Shown here: positions 42,551 to 52,397 of the stretch, one piece after another
Position numbering within the stretch: position 1 is the first letter of the stretch
Layout of the letters: the number at the start of each line of letters is the position of its first letter
Assembly (NCBI RefSeq): GCF_020181595.1
Contig: NZ_CP084028.1
Span: 1,709,647-1,773,646 of the forward strand
Source: [Mycobacterium] vasticus
GTDB lineage: Bacteria > Actinomycetota > Actinomycetes > Mycobacteriales > Mycobacteriaceae
DNA: 64,000 bases
Reading direction: 5' to 3'
The notes under the pieces: generated by a model
Told to the model about the DNA's origin: nothing
Seen by the model: the letters and a program-made list of their open reading frames with translations, nothing else
Database searches by the model: none
Made by a program: the position numbers and the translations under genes

Positions 42551-45500
42551 GTTCGTCGAACCGCGCGAGCGCGGCGGCAAGGTCTGACGCGTCGAACAGT
42601 TCAGAACGATTGACCAGGGTGCCGTCGACGGTCAGTATGTTGATATCTCGCCACTCGGCATCGAATCCTCCTTGCGAAATGCCCTGCGCCACATGGGTGA
42701 CAACCGCACCGACATCGCTGAGCCGATGCACCGCTGCGATGTAGATCCTGGTGTCAGGCGAGTCATCCCAGGCGGCCTCGATGTACGGGATCATGTCACC
42801 GGAGGCGAAAGCAGCCCCGCGACGGTGGTCGATGTTCACCCAGTCCGGCGTGGTCCCTGCGTGGTCGCGGCGGTTGAACCCGTCATAGGCGCCCGTGACG
42901 AGCGACCAGGTGTGCGCGTGGGCGGCAGCTTCCCCGGCGAGATAGCGGGCGTCCAGTTCCTCGATGGCGGCGTCGAAGTCGTCGAGGTCGAACGAGACGC
43001 CCGCCGTGATCCGGTTGTCGGTGTCAACTTCGACGATGGTCAGCAACTCGAGGCCAAACGCTTCGGGATACTGGTCGCCGCCCGATATGCGGGCTCGACT
43101 GAGCGCGAGGCGCTCCCCGCGGGTCGCGATGACGAACGATTCGTTGTTCTTGACCCCAACGTCGACGATGGCCCGCAGACTCGCCATCTGGGCATCCCGA
43201 CCGCGGGTGATGCCGCCGCTTACCACCCGGCGACGATCGTCGTCGCAAATGTCGTCGGCCAGCATCTCCGCCATGGCATCCCAGTCGCGAGCCGCGAGGC
43301 ACGCGTTGAAGCGGACGTACATTCGACTTGCCGCGTTTTGCAGCCGCGGCGCCGGGCGACTGAGTTCGTCGAAGCGCGCGAGTGCGGCATCGACGTCTGA
43401 TTCCTCGAAAATCTCGCAGCGGCCGAACACGTCTCCGTCGACGGTGAACAGGACAACATCGCGCCATTCGGCGTCGAAGCCCTCTTGCGACATTCCATGT
43501 GCCACGTGGGTGACGACTGCTCCGATGTCGCTGAGCCGATGTACCGCTGCGATGTACATCCTGGTGTCAGGGGAGTCGTCCCAGGCGGCTTGGAGATACG
43601 GAACCATGTCGCCGGGCTCGAAAGCTGCACCGCGACGGTGGTCGATGTTCACCCAATCCGGCGTCGTCGGGGCGATCTCGCGTCGGTTCAGAGCGGCGTA
43701 GGCGCCCATGATGATTGACCAGGTGTGCGCGTGGGCGGCCGCTTCGCCGGCGAGGTAGCGGGCGTCGAGCTCCGCGACGGCGGCGTCGAAATCTTCGGGA
43801 TCAAAAGTCACGGTGTGGTTCATCAGGCCGTCGGCGCCGACTTCCACGACACTCAACAGGTCGACGGTGAGCGCCCGGTCGGGATCATCGCTGTCGCGGT
43901 AGCTCCTGCGGGTCAGGGCCAGGCGAGACCCTCTGGTCGCGATGGGCCGGATCTCCATTCGCCAACTGCCGGGTGTCGTCTCCAACGTGACAGCAACGAC
44001 TTTCTGTACTTCTGCACCCTCATGTGTGTCGCGCAGGCCTTTTCGTCGGTCGTCAAGTCGGCTGTCCGCGCTCGTGAGCGCGAACAGCGCAGCCCCGTCA
44101 CGACGGTTGTATGCGTCGGCGGCGCATGCGCAGGCCCGGGTCGCCGCGTTCTCCAGTTGCCGCGTTTGCGCGCTGAGTTCGTCGAACCGAGCCAGCGCGG
44201 CGTCGAGGTCCGACTCGTCGAACATCTCGCAGCGATCGATCCGGGCACCGTCGACAGTCAAGAGTTGGATCATTCGCCACTCGGCGTCAAAGCCTTCTGC
44301 CGAAGTGCCACATGAGGCGTGAGTGACGACCGCACCGACGTTGTCGAGGCGATGAACGGCCTCGATGTGCATGCTGAAGTCCGGCGTGACTTCCCGCCAC
44401 GCGCGGATAACGGCGGTCACGTCGCCGGTCACGAACGGTGTGCCTCGCCGGTGGTCGACGCTGATCCAGTCCTCCGCCGGAAGTTCGTTCCGGCTATATG
44501 CGGCGTGGACCTCGCCGATCACCGACCACGTGCGCGCGTGGGCGGCCGCTTCCCCGACGAGGTAACGGGTGTCCAGTTCCGCGAACGCGACTTCGATCTC
44601 GTCGAGGTCGAACATGACCGTCGACGCGATTCGCTGGTTGTCGTCGGTCTCGATGATGCCGAGCACATCGGTGTGGAACGCCCCGGGTCGCTGATCGTTA
44701 CCCGCGAAACGATAACGGCTGAGGACCAGATGTTCTCCGCGAGTAGCGATGACGGCGGACGTCAGGTTCTTGACCCCGACATCGGCGGCGGCCTGCCAGT
44801 CGGCGATGACGGTGTCTCTGCCGCGTCGGACTCCGACGCCCATCAGCGGACGACGATCGTCGGTGGCGGTGTCGTCGGTCAGCAGCTCGGCCATCGCATC
44901 CCAGTCGCGGGCCGCGAACGCCACCTCGAAACGTGACGCCAAGCGGCTTGCGGCGTTCCCAAGCCGCAGCGTCGGTGCGCTGAGTTCGTCGAAGCGAGCG
45001 AGCGCGGCGTCGAGGTCTGACTCGTCGAATACCTCAGTGCGGTTGATCTTCTCGCCGTTGACGGTAAAGACCGCGACGCCGCGCCACTCGGCGGCAAGCC
45101 CCTCATGCGACGTCTCCTGCGCCACGTACGTGACGACCGTTCCCATGCCACTCAGTCGATGCACCTGCTCGACATAGATATCGATGTCTTGCCCGGTGTC
45201 CCGCCCGCCTTGGATGTATGCGGTCACATCACCCGGCCCGAAGGCCATCTCCCGTCGGTGGTCGATATTGACACAATCCGGCGTGGTCAACGGCAGCTCA
45301 TGCCGGTTGAGTGCTGCGTAACTAGCTGCAACGGTTGACCAGACATCCGAATGGCCGGCCGCTTCGCCGGCCAGATAACGTGCGTCGAGTTCGGCGAGAG
45401 CGGCATCGACGGCATCGGGGTCGAACGCGATCCGCGCCACCAGCCGCTCGTCGGCGTCGATCTCGACGGTCTCCAGGCCGTCGATGTAGTACGTCGCCTG

Positions 45501-48500
45501 ATCGTCGCCGGCGCAGTATCGGCTACGGACGAGGAGGAGACGGCTACCCCGGGTGGCAAGCACCTCCGATGTGAGGGTGTGGTTTCGGGTACCAGTGCTG
45601 AGAGCCGAAAGTTCGGAGATCGCGGCGTCGCGGCCCCGTCGAACGTCGGAGCCCACCAGCCGACGACGGTCTTCAGTGGACACGTCGTCGACCAGAATTT
45701 TTGCGACGGCGTCCCAATCGGACGCCCCGAAATACGCCCGGAACCTCTCGTAGACTCGGCTTGCCGCGTTTTCTGGGCAACAGGGCTGGGGACGCAATTT
45801 CTCGAACCGCGCCAGGGCGGCGTCGAGATCTGTCTCGTCGAACATTTCGCAGCGGTTCACCATGTCGCCGTCGACCGTCGTCAAGGCGATCTCGCGCCAC
45901 TCGCCGGCGAAACCATCGCGCGAAACGCCATGTGCCGTATAGGTGCAGACCGCGCCTAGCTCGCTAAGCCGGTGCACCACCTGGACGAAGATCCGGATGC
46001 TCTGGTCGAGATCCCACCCGGCACGGATGTATTCGGGCAGCTCGCCGGACGCGAACGCTGCCGCCCGACGATGGTCGACAGTCACGCACCCGGGCGTCAT
46101 GGCTGGAAATTCGTGCCGGGTGATCGAGGCGTAGGCACCCGTGATCACCGACCATGTACGTGCGTATGCAGCCGCATCTCCGGCAAGATACCGGGCGTCG
46201 AGTTCGGCGATGGCGGCATCGACGTCATCGGCCTCGAATATGACGTGTGCCACGACCTGTTCGGCGGCGTCGACTTCGGCCACATCGAGGAAATCGCCGT
46301 GGAAGTCATCGGGGGACTGGCCCGTCGAGGCTCGGCCATGACTCAATGCGAGGTGTTCTCCACGAATCGCGATCGTGTCTACTGTGAGGGTTCCCCCGAG
46401 TTCGGCCAGTGCCCTGTTTCCTGCGGTGACGGCGTCTCTGCCTCGTCGGAGACCGGCATTGGCCATTCGACGCCGATCATCTTCGATGATGTTCTGCGCC
46501 AAGGCCTTTGACAGCGCATCCCAGTCGTGAGCAGCGCAATTCGCCAGGTTGCGCCGGTATACGCGCGCGGCCGCGTTTTCCAGCCGCGGCGCTGGCCGGC
46601 CGAGCTGGTCGAACCGCACGATCGCGGCGTATAAGCCTGCCTCGTCATAGACTTCGCAGCGGTTGACCAGGTCGCCTTCAAAGGTGATAACGGTGATCGT
46701 TCGCCATTCGGCGAAAAATCCCTCCTGCGAGATACCGCTTGCCGAATGGGTGACGACGATTCCGAAATCGTTTATCCGGTGGACGGCCTCGACGTAGTAG
46801 CTGCTCTGCGGTATGGCGTCCCATGCGGCACGCAGGTTTGCGAACAGGTCGCCCGACGGAATTGTGATCACCTGCCGGTGATCGATATTCACCCAATCGG
46901 GCGTCGTCGGGAAAAGTTCGCGCCGGTTGAGTGCGGCGATAACCTGAGTAACGAGCGACCAGGTGTGCGCATAAGCGGCAGCTTCGCCGGCGAGGTAGCG
47001 GGCATCGAGTTCCTCGAACGCAGCGCCGATATCGGCGCCGTCGAACATGACGTGGGCCGAGATCTGGTTGTCGGTGTTGATCTCGACAACGCCGATCACG
47101 TCACCGGAAGGTTCGGCCCAGTCGCGGAGGAGCACCTGGTGACGGCAGAGCACGAGTCGCTCGCCGCGGGTCGCAATGGCAGCCGGTGCGATACTCAAGA
47201 TCCCGATCTCGGCAAAGGACAGCATGTTGGCGATCTCGGCATCCCGCCCGTACCGCACTCCGGCATTCGCCACCCGCCGACGGTCGTCGGACACAAAGTC
47301 GTAATCCAAGGTTCCGGCCATGGCATCCCAGTCGCGGGCGACAAACCGGCCATCGTACTGCTCGAGCAGTCGGGTTGCCGCGTTCTTTGGTAGCCGACTG
47401 AGGCGAGCTTCCTCGGATTGTGCGTACACGGCGTCGAGTTCGGCGAGCGCGGTGTCCATGTCGTCGACGTCGAACCAGATCTGCAATGCGACTCGGCCCT
47501 GATCGTCGATGCCGTACAACTGGAGAAATTCGTCCTGGGGCGCCCCGGGGCTCTCGTCGGCGGTATGCATTGTTAGTCGCCCCAGAGCCAGCCGCTCGCC
47601 CCGCACAGCCATGACTACCCAGGTGACTCGCGCACCGCCGGTCTCGAGGATGAGCCGATTCTGATGTACCCAGTCCGATGGGAGGTCGATCGGCTTGAAT
47701 CCGACGATCTTCCGGCGGCTCTCGAGAGTGGCATCGGGTGCAAACATCTGCTCGAATTCATCCCAGGACCCGCGATCGACCGCAGCTATTAGGCGGTCGC
47801 CTACCCGGACACATGCGGTGTCAAGCGTGATGGCCGGTGCTTCGGTCGGCGCCTCGGCGGGAGGTGCGACGCGCTCTCCAAGAACCAGCCGCGCCATGTC
47901 GGCAAGTGCGCCGGCGCCTTTTCGCTCATACAGGCCCAAGGACTGCTCGGCTGCCGCGCGCGCCCCGGCGGTGTCGCCGGCGGCGTTCAACACCGTCGCC
48001 AGCGCCAGACAGGCATCGCCGTGGTCGACCAAGAGGTCGGTGCGCTCGGCCAGGCCGACCGCGGATTGAGCCATCCGCCGGGCCTCGTCGTGCTCGCCGC
48101 GACGAGCCAACAGCAGTGCTCGAAGTGTGCGCCAGGAGATCGACGCCTTCAGCGCGTGGCCGGCGAGACGCTCGCTCTCCGAACACAACTCCGCAGCTTC
48201 GGCATCCCGGTCCAGCGCAAGGCACGCCCGACCCAGCATCGCGGCGGTCTCGGCGGTGTCGGCGTCCAGGCCCATCCGGCGAAAACCGTGGTAGGCCTTA
48301 CGTAAATGCGGCTCCGCAGCGCCCGGATCGTCGGCCACCAGCTCGACCATCCCGGCGAACTGCCCAACCTCGAGCAGTGCGTGGCGCAGGCCGAGTTCGT
48401 TGATGGTGCGCCGTGCCGAGTCGATCATCCGTCGGGCCGCCTCGGTACGGCCGCGAAATGCCTCCAAGAGGGCCTGGCACCGTGTCGATGTCGACTCGAC

Positions 48501-51500
48501 CGCAGGCGAATCCGTCGTGATGCGCAGCAGCCGCACCACGTCCAGGCAGCGTCCGCCCGCTCGCGGAACCGGGTTGGGGCCCCACAACGCGGCCAGTGGC
48601 GCGTTGGCCAGCACGGCGTTGACCCGCCGGTGCTCACCGGCGCGTCGAGCGGCGGTGAGAGCGTCGTCCAAGGCATCTTCGCAGTCGCCTATCCGCCCGA
48701 GGCGGGCAAGGCACCCGGCACGCACGGTGTGCGCCTTGGCTTCTCCCGCCGCATCGGCGATCTCGGCGAGCCTACCGGCGGCCTGCCCAACGGTGACCTC
48801 GACGTCGTCCAACCGTTCGGGATGAATCAGCATCGACAGCTGGCCGTCGAAGCAGGTGGCCCACGCCGCCAGTCGGTCCGAATTGATTGTTGCCGCTTGC
48901 AATTGCTCGACCGCTCCGGCAGCCGAAGTCACATCGCCCGCGGCCAACAGTGCCTCGCAGCGGGCGATCAGCAGCTCAGCAACCTGCTCGCCGCGGTCGG
49001 GCAACTCCTCGTCGATCTCGTCCAAGGCGTGCAGGGCGTGGTCGTACAGGTCGGCCGCACCCTCATAGGCCAGGCGGGCCATCGCCTGGTCTGCGGCACG
49101 CCGGCAGTACTCGACGGCCTTGGCCGCATTGCCCGCCCAGGCGCATTCGAAGTAGTGATACGCCAATTCGGCGAGCAGGTCGTCGTCCGCACCCGGCTGG
49201 GCCTCCAACGTCGCGGCGATGCGCTGGTGCAGCCGCATCCGGCGCACCGACGCCAGCTCGGCAAGCAGTGACTGTCGGACGATCGCGTGGTTGAACCGGT
49301 AACGCCCGCCGGGTTCTTCGACGACGATGCCCGCCTGGCGCGCCTCGTCGAACGCGTCGACGAGATCCTTGTCGACCACCCGCTCGACAAACTCCAACGC
49401 GAAGTGACTGCCCACGACCGCGGCTGCGGCGAGGGCCTTGTTCGTCTCCGCCGGAAGCCGAGAAAGTCGGCGGCTCACCGCTTCTCGAACACCTTGTGGC
49501 AGGGTGCTCGGATCCCAGATGCCGCCGCTTTCGGCGACATGGCGCAGCGCCTGGATCAGGAAGAACGGATTGCCGCCGGTGACCGACGCCAACGCGTGGG
49601 CGAGCTCTTCGTCATCGTGTCCGGCCTCGGTGACGTAGGCGGTCACATCATCCTCGTCGAGGCCACTCAGCTGAAGGCGGTCGGCGGTGCCGTCCCGGTG
49701 CAGATCGGCGAGCATCGCCGCCAACGGGTGGGAGCGGTCGAGGTCGGTGCTGCGATATGTCGCGACGACCTGTAGGCGGGTGTGGTCACCGAAGCGCAGC
49801 AGATGCCGCAGCAGCAACAGTGTGGGTTTGGCCGCCCAGTGCAGGTCATCGAGAATCAGCACGACCGGTGCACTCGCGGAGGCCAGTTCCAGCAGCGCGA
49901 CGGCGGCGTCGAACAGTGCGTAGCGTTCGGTGTCGGGGTCGGCACGCGGTGGCGCGACCAGATCGGGCAGGACATCGGCCAGCCCGGGGACCAGGGAAAG
50001 CAGTGCTTCGAGACCCCGCAGCCCCCGCAGCCGTTTGGGTTCGACGCATGGCACCAGCGAACGCAGGGCTTCGGCGAATGGCTGATAGGGCGCACCGAGA
50101 TCCTCGTCGGATCGGCCGTACAACACGACGGCGCCGTACTCGTAGGCCTGTCGAGACCATTCACCTGCCAAGCGTGTCTTCCCGATACCCGGTTCACCGG
50201 AGATCAGCACGGCGTGAATGCCATCGGTGAGCGTGGTCTGCCAGGCCGACGCGAGTCGCTCCAGCTCGCGGCTGCGTCCCACGAACGGCCCGGGTTCATG
50301 CGGCGGTCCCAGCTTCGCCTCTCCTCCGTCGAGCCTCGCTGAACCGCCGGGGCCGGTCAGTATCGCGGGAAGGTCGGGCCGCTGCAGCGGAGCATCGCTG
50401 GTCTCCTCGGGTCGCTCGGCGGCCTCCAGCCGGAGCTCGAAGACGTGTTCCGGGCGCGGCAGGTTACGAAGCTGGCGCATCCCGAGGTCGGCGAGCATGA
50501 CGTCGTCAGGCAGTGCGTCGATGACGAGTTCGGCGGTCGCGCCGGAGCACAGGATCTGGCCGCCGACGGCCAGCGAGCGCAGCCGGGCGGCACGGTTGAC
50601 CGCGCGGCCGAAGTAGTCGCCGTCGCGCAGCTCCACCTCGCCGGTGTGCAATGCGATCCGGATACGCATGGGCTCTCGCAGGGCCCAGGGCTCGTGAAGG
50701 ATGGCATCTTGCAGTTCCAGCGCGGCGGCGGCCGCCGCTGATGGCCGTTCGAAGACCGAGAACGTGGCGTCGCCCTCGCCGCGCGTCTTGATCAGCCGGC
50801 CGCCGCGGGACGTGACGACTTGTTCGGCGAGCTCGTCGTGGCGGGCCAGCGCAAGCGCCATCGCGTTCGCATCGGCCTCCCACGCGGCAGTCGAGCCCTC
50901 GATGTCGGTGAGCAGAAAGGTCACGGCGCGCGTCACCGGCGAAGGGTGCTGTCCCACCGGGTATTCCAGCGCCGTGTCCTGGGCGACGATCGCGGCCTCG
51001 AGGCGCCGGAGTTCCGGGCCGGGGTCGACCCCGAGTTCATCGGCGAGCAGCGAGCGTGCCCGCTGATAGGCACCCAGCGCCTCACCCTGCCGGCCGGCGC
51101 GATAGAGGGCGAGCATCAGCTGGCCCCATCGCCTCTCTCGCAGCGGCGCGTCGCCCACCGCGGCCTCGAGCTCGCCGATGAGTTCGGCGGCCCGGCCGGT
51201 CGCGAGCAGCGCATCGGCACGGTCCTCGACCATCGCGGCGTGGCCTTCGAGCCAGCGGGTCTTCTCGGACAGTCCTCGGCGCGAATCGGGCAGTTCGGGG
51301 GTTCCGCGCCAGAGCGCCAACGCCTCGTCGAAGCTGGCCACCGCCTGGGGGATGTCGCCGCGGGCCACGGCATCCCGGCCCGTCTTGGTGGCGAGTTTGT
51401 AACGCGATGCATCGACCTCGGTCGTGCTGAGGATCCAGCCCATTCCCTCGGTGATGACGAAGCCGTCACCCAGTGCCCGGCGCAATGCGGAAATGTGCGT

Positions 51501-51707
51501 CTGCAGGGCCTTGACGGCGGTACGCGGCGCATCGTCGCCCCACAGCAGATCGATCAGACTCTCGGCCGACACGACGGAGCCGCCGTGTAGGCCGAGCATC
51601 GTGAGGATCGCACGCGGTTTGGCGCCCGGGATTGTCACCGGGGCGCCGTCCCGCCGGGCCTGGAGAGGTCCCAAAACCCCCAGCTCCACGGCTTGAATGG
51701 TCGTCAC
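42534..51707 (-). CDS. Giant SARP/BTAD regulator-cyclase-ATPase with 13 NTF2-like modules
   Basis: This is a 3057-residue protein. Domains in order: OmpR-type winged helix (about 5-95), BTAD helical domain (100-245), class III nucleotide cyclase (259-425; TDIEGST with D268, K307, GEGD with D313, NRAAR with N371 and R375), AAA ATPase (473-700; GEPGIGKT 504-511, LILDD 617-621), TPR-like helical repeats (about 830-1285), then NTF2/SnoaL-like modules (1296-3057). The key cyclase residues are present. The N-terminal architecture is known from mycobacterial and actinobacterial regulators, but they usually end after the helical repeats. The frame is open throughout. Signals and targets are unknown. 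Confidence 0.85.
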   Translation of the reverse strand: MTTIQAVELGVLGPLQARRDGAPVTIPGAKPRAILTMLGLHGGSVVSAESLIDLLWGDDAPRTAVKALQTHISALRRALGDGFVITEGMGWILSTTEVDASRYKLATKTGRDAVARGDIPQAVASFDEALALWRGTPELPDSRRGLSEKTRWLEGHAAMVEDRADALLATGRAAELIGELEAAVGDAPLRERRWGQLMLALYRAGRQGEALGAYQRARSLLADELGVDPGPELRRLEAAIVAQDTALEYPVGQHPSPVTRAVTFLLTDIEGSTAAWEADANAMALALARHDELAEQVVTSRGGRLIKTRGEGDATFSVFERPSAAAAAALELQDAILHEPWALREPMRIRIALHTGEVELRDGDYFGRAVNRAARLRSLAVGGQILCSGATAELVIDALPDDVMLADLGMRQLRNLPRPEHVFELRLEAAERPEETSDAPLQRPDLPAILTGPGGSARLDGGEAKLGPPHEPGPFVGRSRELERLASAWQTTLTDGIHAVLISGEPGIGKTRLAGEWSRQAYEYGAVVLYGRSDEDLGAPYQPFAEALRSLVPCVEPKRLRGLRGLEALLSLVPGLADVLPDLVAPPRADPDTERYALFDAAVALLELASASAPVVLILDDLHWAAKPTLLLLRHLLRFGDHTRLQVVATYRSTDLDRSHPLAAMLADLHRDGTADRLQLSGLDEDDVTAYVTEAGHDDEELAHALASVTGGNPFFLIQALRHVAESGGIWDPSTLPQGVREAVSRRLSRLPAETNKALAAAAVVGSHFALEFVERVVDKDLVDAFDEARQAGIVVEEPGGRYRFNHAIVRQSLLAELASVRRMRLHQRIAATLEAQPGADDDLLAELAYHYFECAWAGNAAKAVEYCRRAADQAMARLAYEGAADLYDHALHALDEIDEELPDRGEQVAELLIARCEALLAAGDVTSAAGAVEQLQAATINSDRLAAWATCFDGQLSMLIHPERLDDVEVTVGQAAGRLAEIADAAGEAKAHTVRAGCLARLGRIGDCEDALDDALTAARRAGEHRRVNAVLANAPLAALWGPNPVPRAGGRCLDVVRLLRITTDSPAVESTSTRCQALLEAFRGRTEAARRMIDSARRTINELGLRHALLEVGQFAGMVELVADDPGAAEPHLRKAYHGFRRMGLDADTAETAAMLGRACLALDRDAEAAELCSESERLAGHALKASISWRTLRALLLARRGEHDEARRMAQSAVGLAERTDLLVDHGDACLALATVLNAAGDTAGARAAAEQSLGLYERKGAGALADMARLVLGERVAPPAEAPTEAPAITLDTACVRVGDRLIAAVDRGSWDEFEQMFAPDATLESRRKIVGFKPIDLPSDWVHQNRLILETGGARVTWVVMAVRGERLALGRLTMHTADESPGAPQDEFLQLYGIDDQGRVALQIWFDVDDMDTALAELDAVYAQSEEARLSRLPKNAATRLLEQYDGRFVARDWDAMAGTLDYDFVSDDRRRVANAGVRYGRDAEIANMLSFAEIGILSIAPAAIATRGERLVLCRHQVLLRDWAEPSGDVIGVVEINTDNQISAHVMFDGADIGAAFEELDARYLAGEAAAYAHTWSLVTQVIAALNRRELFPTTPDWVNIDHRQVITIPSGDLFANLRAAWDAIPQSSYYVEAVHRINDFGIVVTHSASGISQEGFFAEWRTITVITFEGDLVNRCEVYDEAGLYAAIVRFDQLGRPAPRLENAAARVYRRNLANCAAHDWDALSKALAQNIIEDDRRRMANAGLRRGRDAVTAGNRALAELGGTLTVDTIAIRGEHLALSHGRASTGQSPDDFHGDFLDVAEVDAAEQVVAHVIFEADDVDAAIAELDARYLAGDAAAYARTWSVITGAYASITRHEFPAMTPGCVTVDHRRAAAFASGELPEYIRAGWDLDQSIRIFVQVVHRLSELGAVCTYTAHGVSRDGFAGEWREIALTTVDGDMVNRCEMFDETDLDAALARFEKLRPQPCCPENAASRVYERFRAYFGASDWDAVAKILVDDVSTEDRRRLVGSDVRRGRDAAISELSALSTGTRNHTLTSEVLATRGSRLLLVRSRYCAGDDQATYYIDGLETVEIDADERLVARIAFDPDAVDAALAELDARYLAGEAAGHSDVWSTVAASYAALNRHELPLTTPDCVNIDHRREMAFGPGDVTAYIQGGRDTGQDIDIYVEQVHRLSGMGTVVTYVAQETSHEGLAAEWRGVAVFTVNGEKINRTEVFDESDLDAALARFDELSAPTLRLGNAASRLASRFEVAFAARDWDAMAELLTDDTATDDRRPLMGVGVRRGRDTVIADWQAAADVGVKNLTSAVIATRGEHLVLSRYRFAGNDQRPGAFHTDVLGIIETDDNQRIASTVMFDLDEIEVAFAELDTRYLVGEAAAHARTWSVIGEVHAAYSRNELPAEDWISVDHRRGTPFVTGDVTAVIRAWREVTPDFSMHIEAVHRLDNVGAVVTHASCGTSAEGFDAEWRMIQLLTVDGARIDRCEMFDESDLDAALARFDELSAQTRQLENAATRACACAADAYNRRDGAALFALTSADSRLDDRRKGLRDTHEGAEVQKVVAVTLETTPGSWRMEIRPIATRGSRLALTRRSYRDSDDPDRALTVDLLSVVEVGADGLMNHTVTFDPEDFDAAVAELDARYLAGEAAAHAHTWSIIMGAYAALNRREIAPTTPDWVNIDHRRGAAFEPGDMVPYLQAAWDDSPDTRMYIAAVHRLSDIGAVVTHVAHGMSQEGFDAEWRDVVLFTVDGDVFGRCEIFEESDVDAALARFDELSRPAPRLQNAASRMYVRFNACLAARDWDAMAEMLADDICDDDRRRVVSGGITRGRDAQMASLRAIVDVGVKNNESFVIATRGERLALSRARISGGDQYPEAFGLELLTIVEVDTDNRITAGVSFDLDDFDAAIEELDARYLAGEAAAHAHTWSLVTGAYDGFNRRDHAGTTPDWVNIDHRRGAAFASGDMIPYIEAAWDDSPDTRIYIAAVHRLSDVGAVVTHVAQGISQGGFDAEWRDINILTVDGTLVNRSELFDASDLAAALARFDELTAPD
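42537..47822 (-). repeat. Tandem array of 13 NTF2-like modules (period about 270 residues / 810 bases)
   Basis: Two module types alternate. Type A contains DWDAM...DDRRR...RGRD...ATRGERL...ELDARYLAGEAAAHAHTWS. Type B contains NIDHRRGAAF...AVHRLSD(V/I)GAVVTH...GFDAEWR...DLDAALARFDEL. The A-type Asp-Trp-Asp core recurs at residues 1459, 1728, 1997, 2268 and 2808, with a diverged copy near 2538. The B-type Asp-His-Arg recurs with its His at 1610, 1879, 2150, 2419, 2690 and 2961. A diverged A-like module (1296-1435) begins the array. Spacing is 269-271 residues, which points to successive duplication of an A+B pair. Confidence 0.8.
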
Positions 51708-51868
51708 GTGACCAATGGTCGGTGGGGCGATTCAACAGGCGGTCAAGGTCGGGTAAAGACGGCTCTCGGGTTCACCCCCGAGTAACAGACCGAAGCCGAC
51801 AGTAGATTCGACCCCCGCCGGCGAAGGTGTGGAGCAGCGGGCGTTTCAGGCGCCGTGACGGCGCGGGT

Positions 51869-52339
51869 TCAGACCAGCGCGGTGGCGTCGAATATCCAGG
51901 ACATGTCTTCGGTTGCGAGGTTCTCGAGGTAGTTGGGTGGTGCGAAGGCCAGCACACTGGAGTAGTCCCAATAGTCCTTCCACACCGTGATTTTCCCGTC
52001 GACAACTCGGTGCACGGTGGCGAACCTCAGGGTGCCCCGCTCGCCGGTGGGAAATACCCACGTCTCGGAGTGTTCGTACATGACGTCCGGGCCGTTGGAC
52101 ACCAGTTGGCCGCCGTGGTGCCGGTATTCGGCCAACCGGTCGAACAACAGCCGGAGCCGCTTGACGATGTCCTCGGGCCCGCGGGCCGCGGCTGCCGGCA
52201 TCGGCATGTCCACGTAAAGGCAATCCGGCGCCAGGAAGGTCTTGAGCGCATCCCAGTCAAATCGGGCCAACGCGTGCCACATGCCCAAGACAACGTCGCC
52301 GGTTGCGGTGGTTGAATCCGTCGTGGAGGCGTCCATCAT
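51869..52339 (-). CDS. NTF2/SnoaL-like protein, limonene-epoxide-hydrolase type
   Basis: This 156-residue protein from ATG 52339 (a longer frame starts at 52375) is a single NTF2-fold domain. It has MWHALARFDWDALKTFLAPDCLYVDMP, FATVHRVVDGKITVWKDYWD and a hydrophobic tail. The WxDYxD ending matches limonene-1,2-epoxide hydrolases. Its FDWDALKTFLAPD stretch also resembles the DWDAMAEMLADD core of the giant protein's A modules. The giant gene starts 161 bases downstream on the same strand, so the two may share a transcript. Confidence 0.7.
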   Translation of the reverse strand: MMDASTTDSTTATGDVVLGMWHALARFDWDALKTFLAPDCLYVDMPMPAAAARGPEDIVKRLRLLFDRLAEYRHHGGQLVSNGPDVMYEHSETWVFPTGERGTLRFATVHRVVDGKITVWKDYWDYSSVLAFAPPNYLENLATEDMSWIFDATALV

Positions 52340-52397
52340 GATGGTCACTGAACCGGGTTGCGAAGCCGGTGTCAATCATCGAGGAGGGAGATCGCGA

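Noticed and set aside
42534..47822. CRISPR or satellite-like repeat array
   Set aside because: Periodicity is 810 bases with moderate divergence, coding continues through every unit, and there is no short identical direct repeat with unique spacers.
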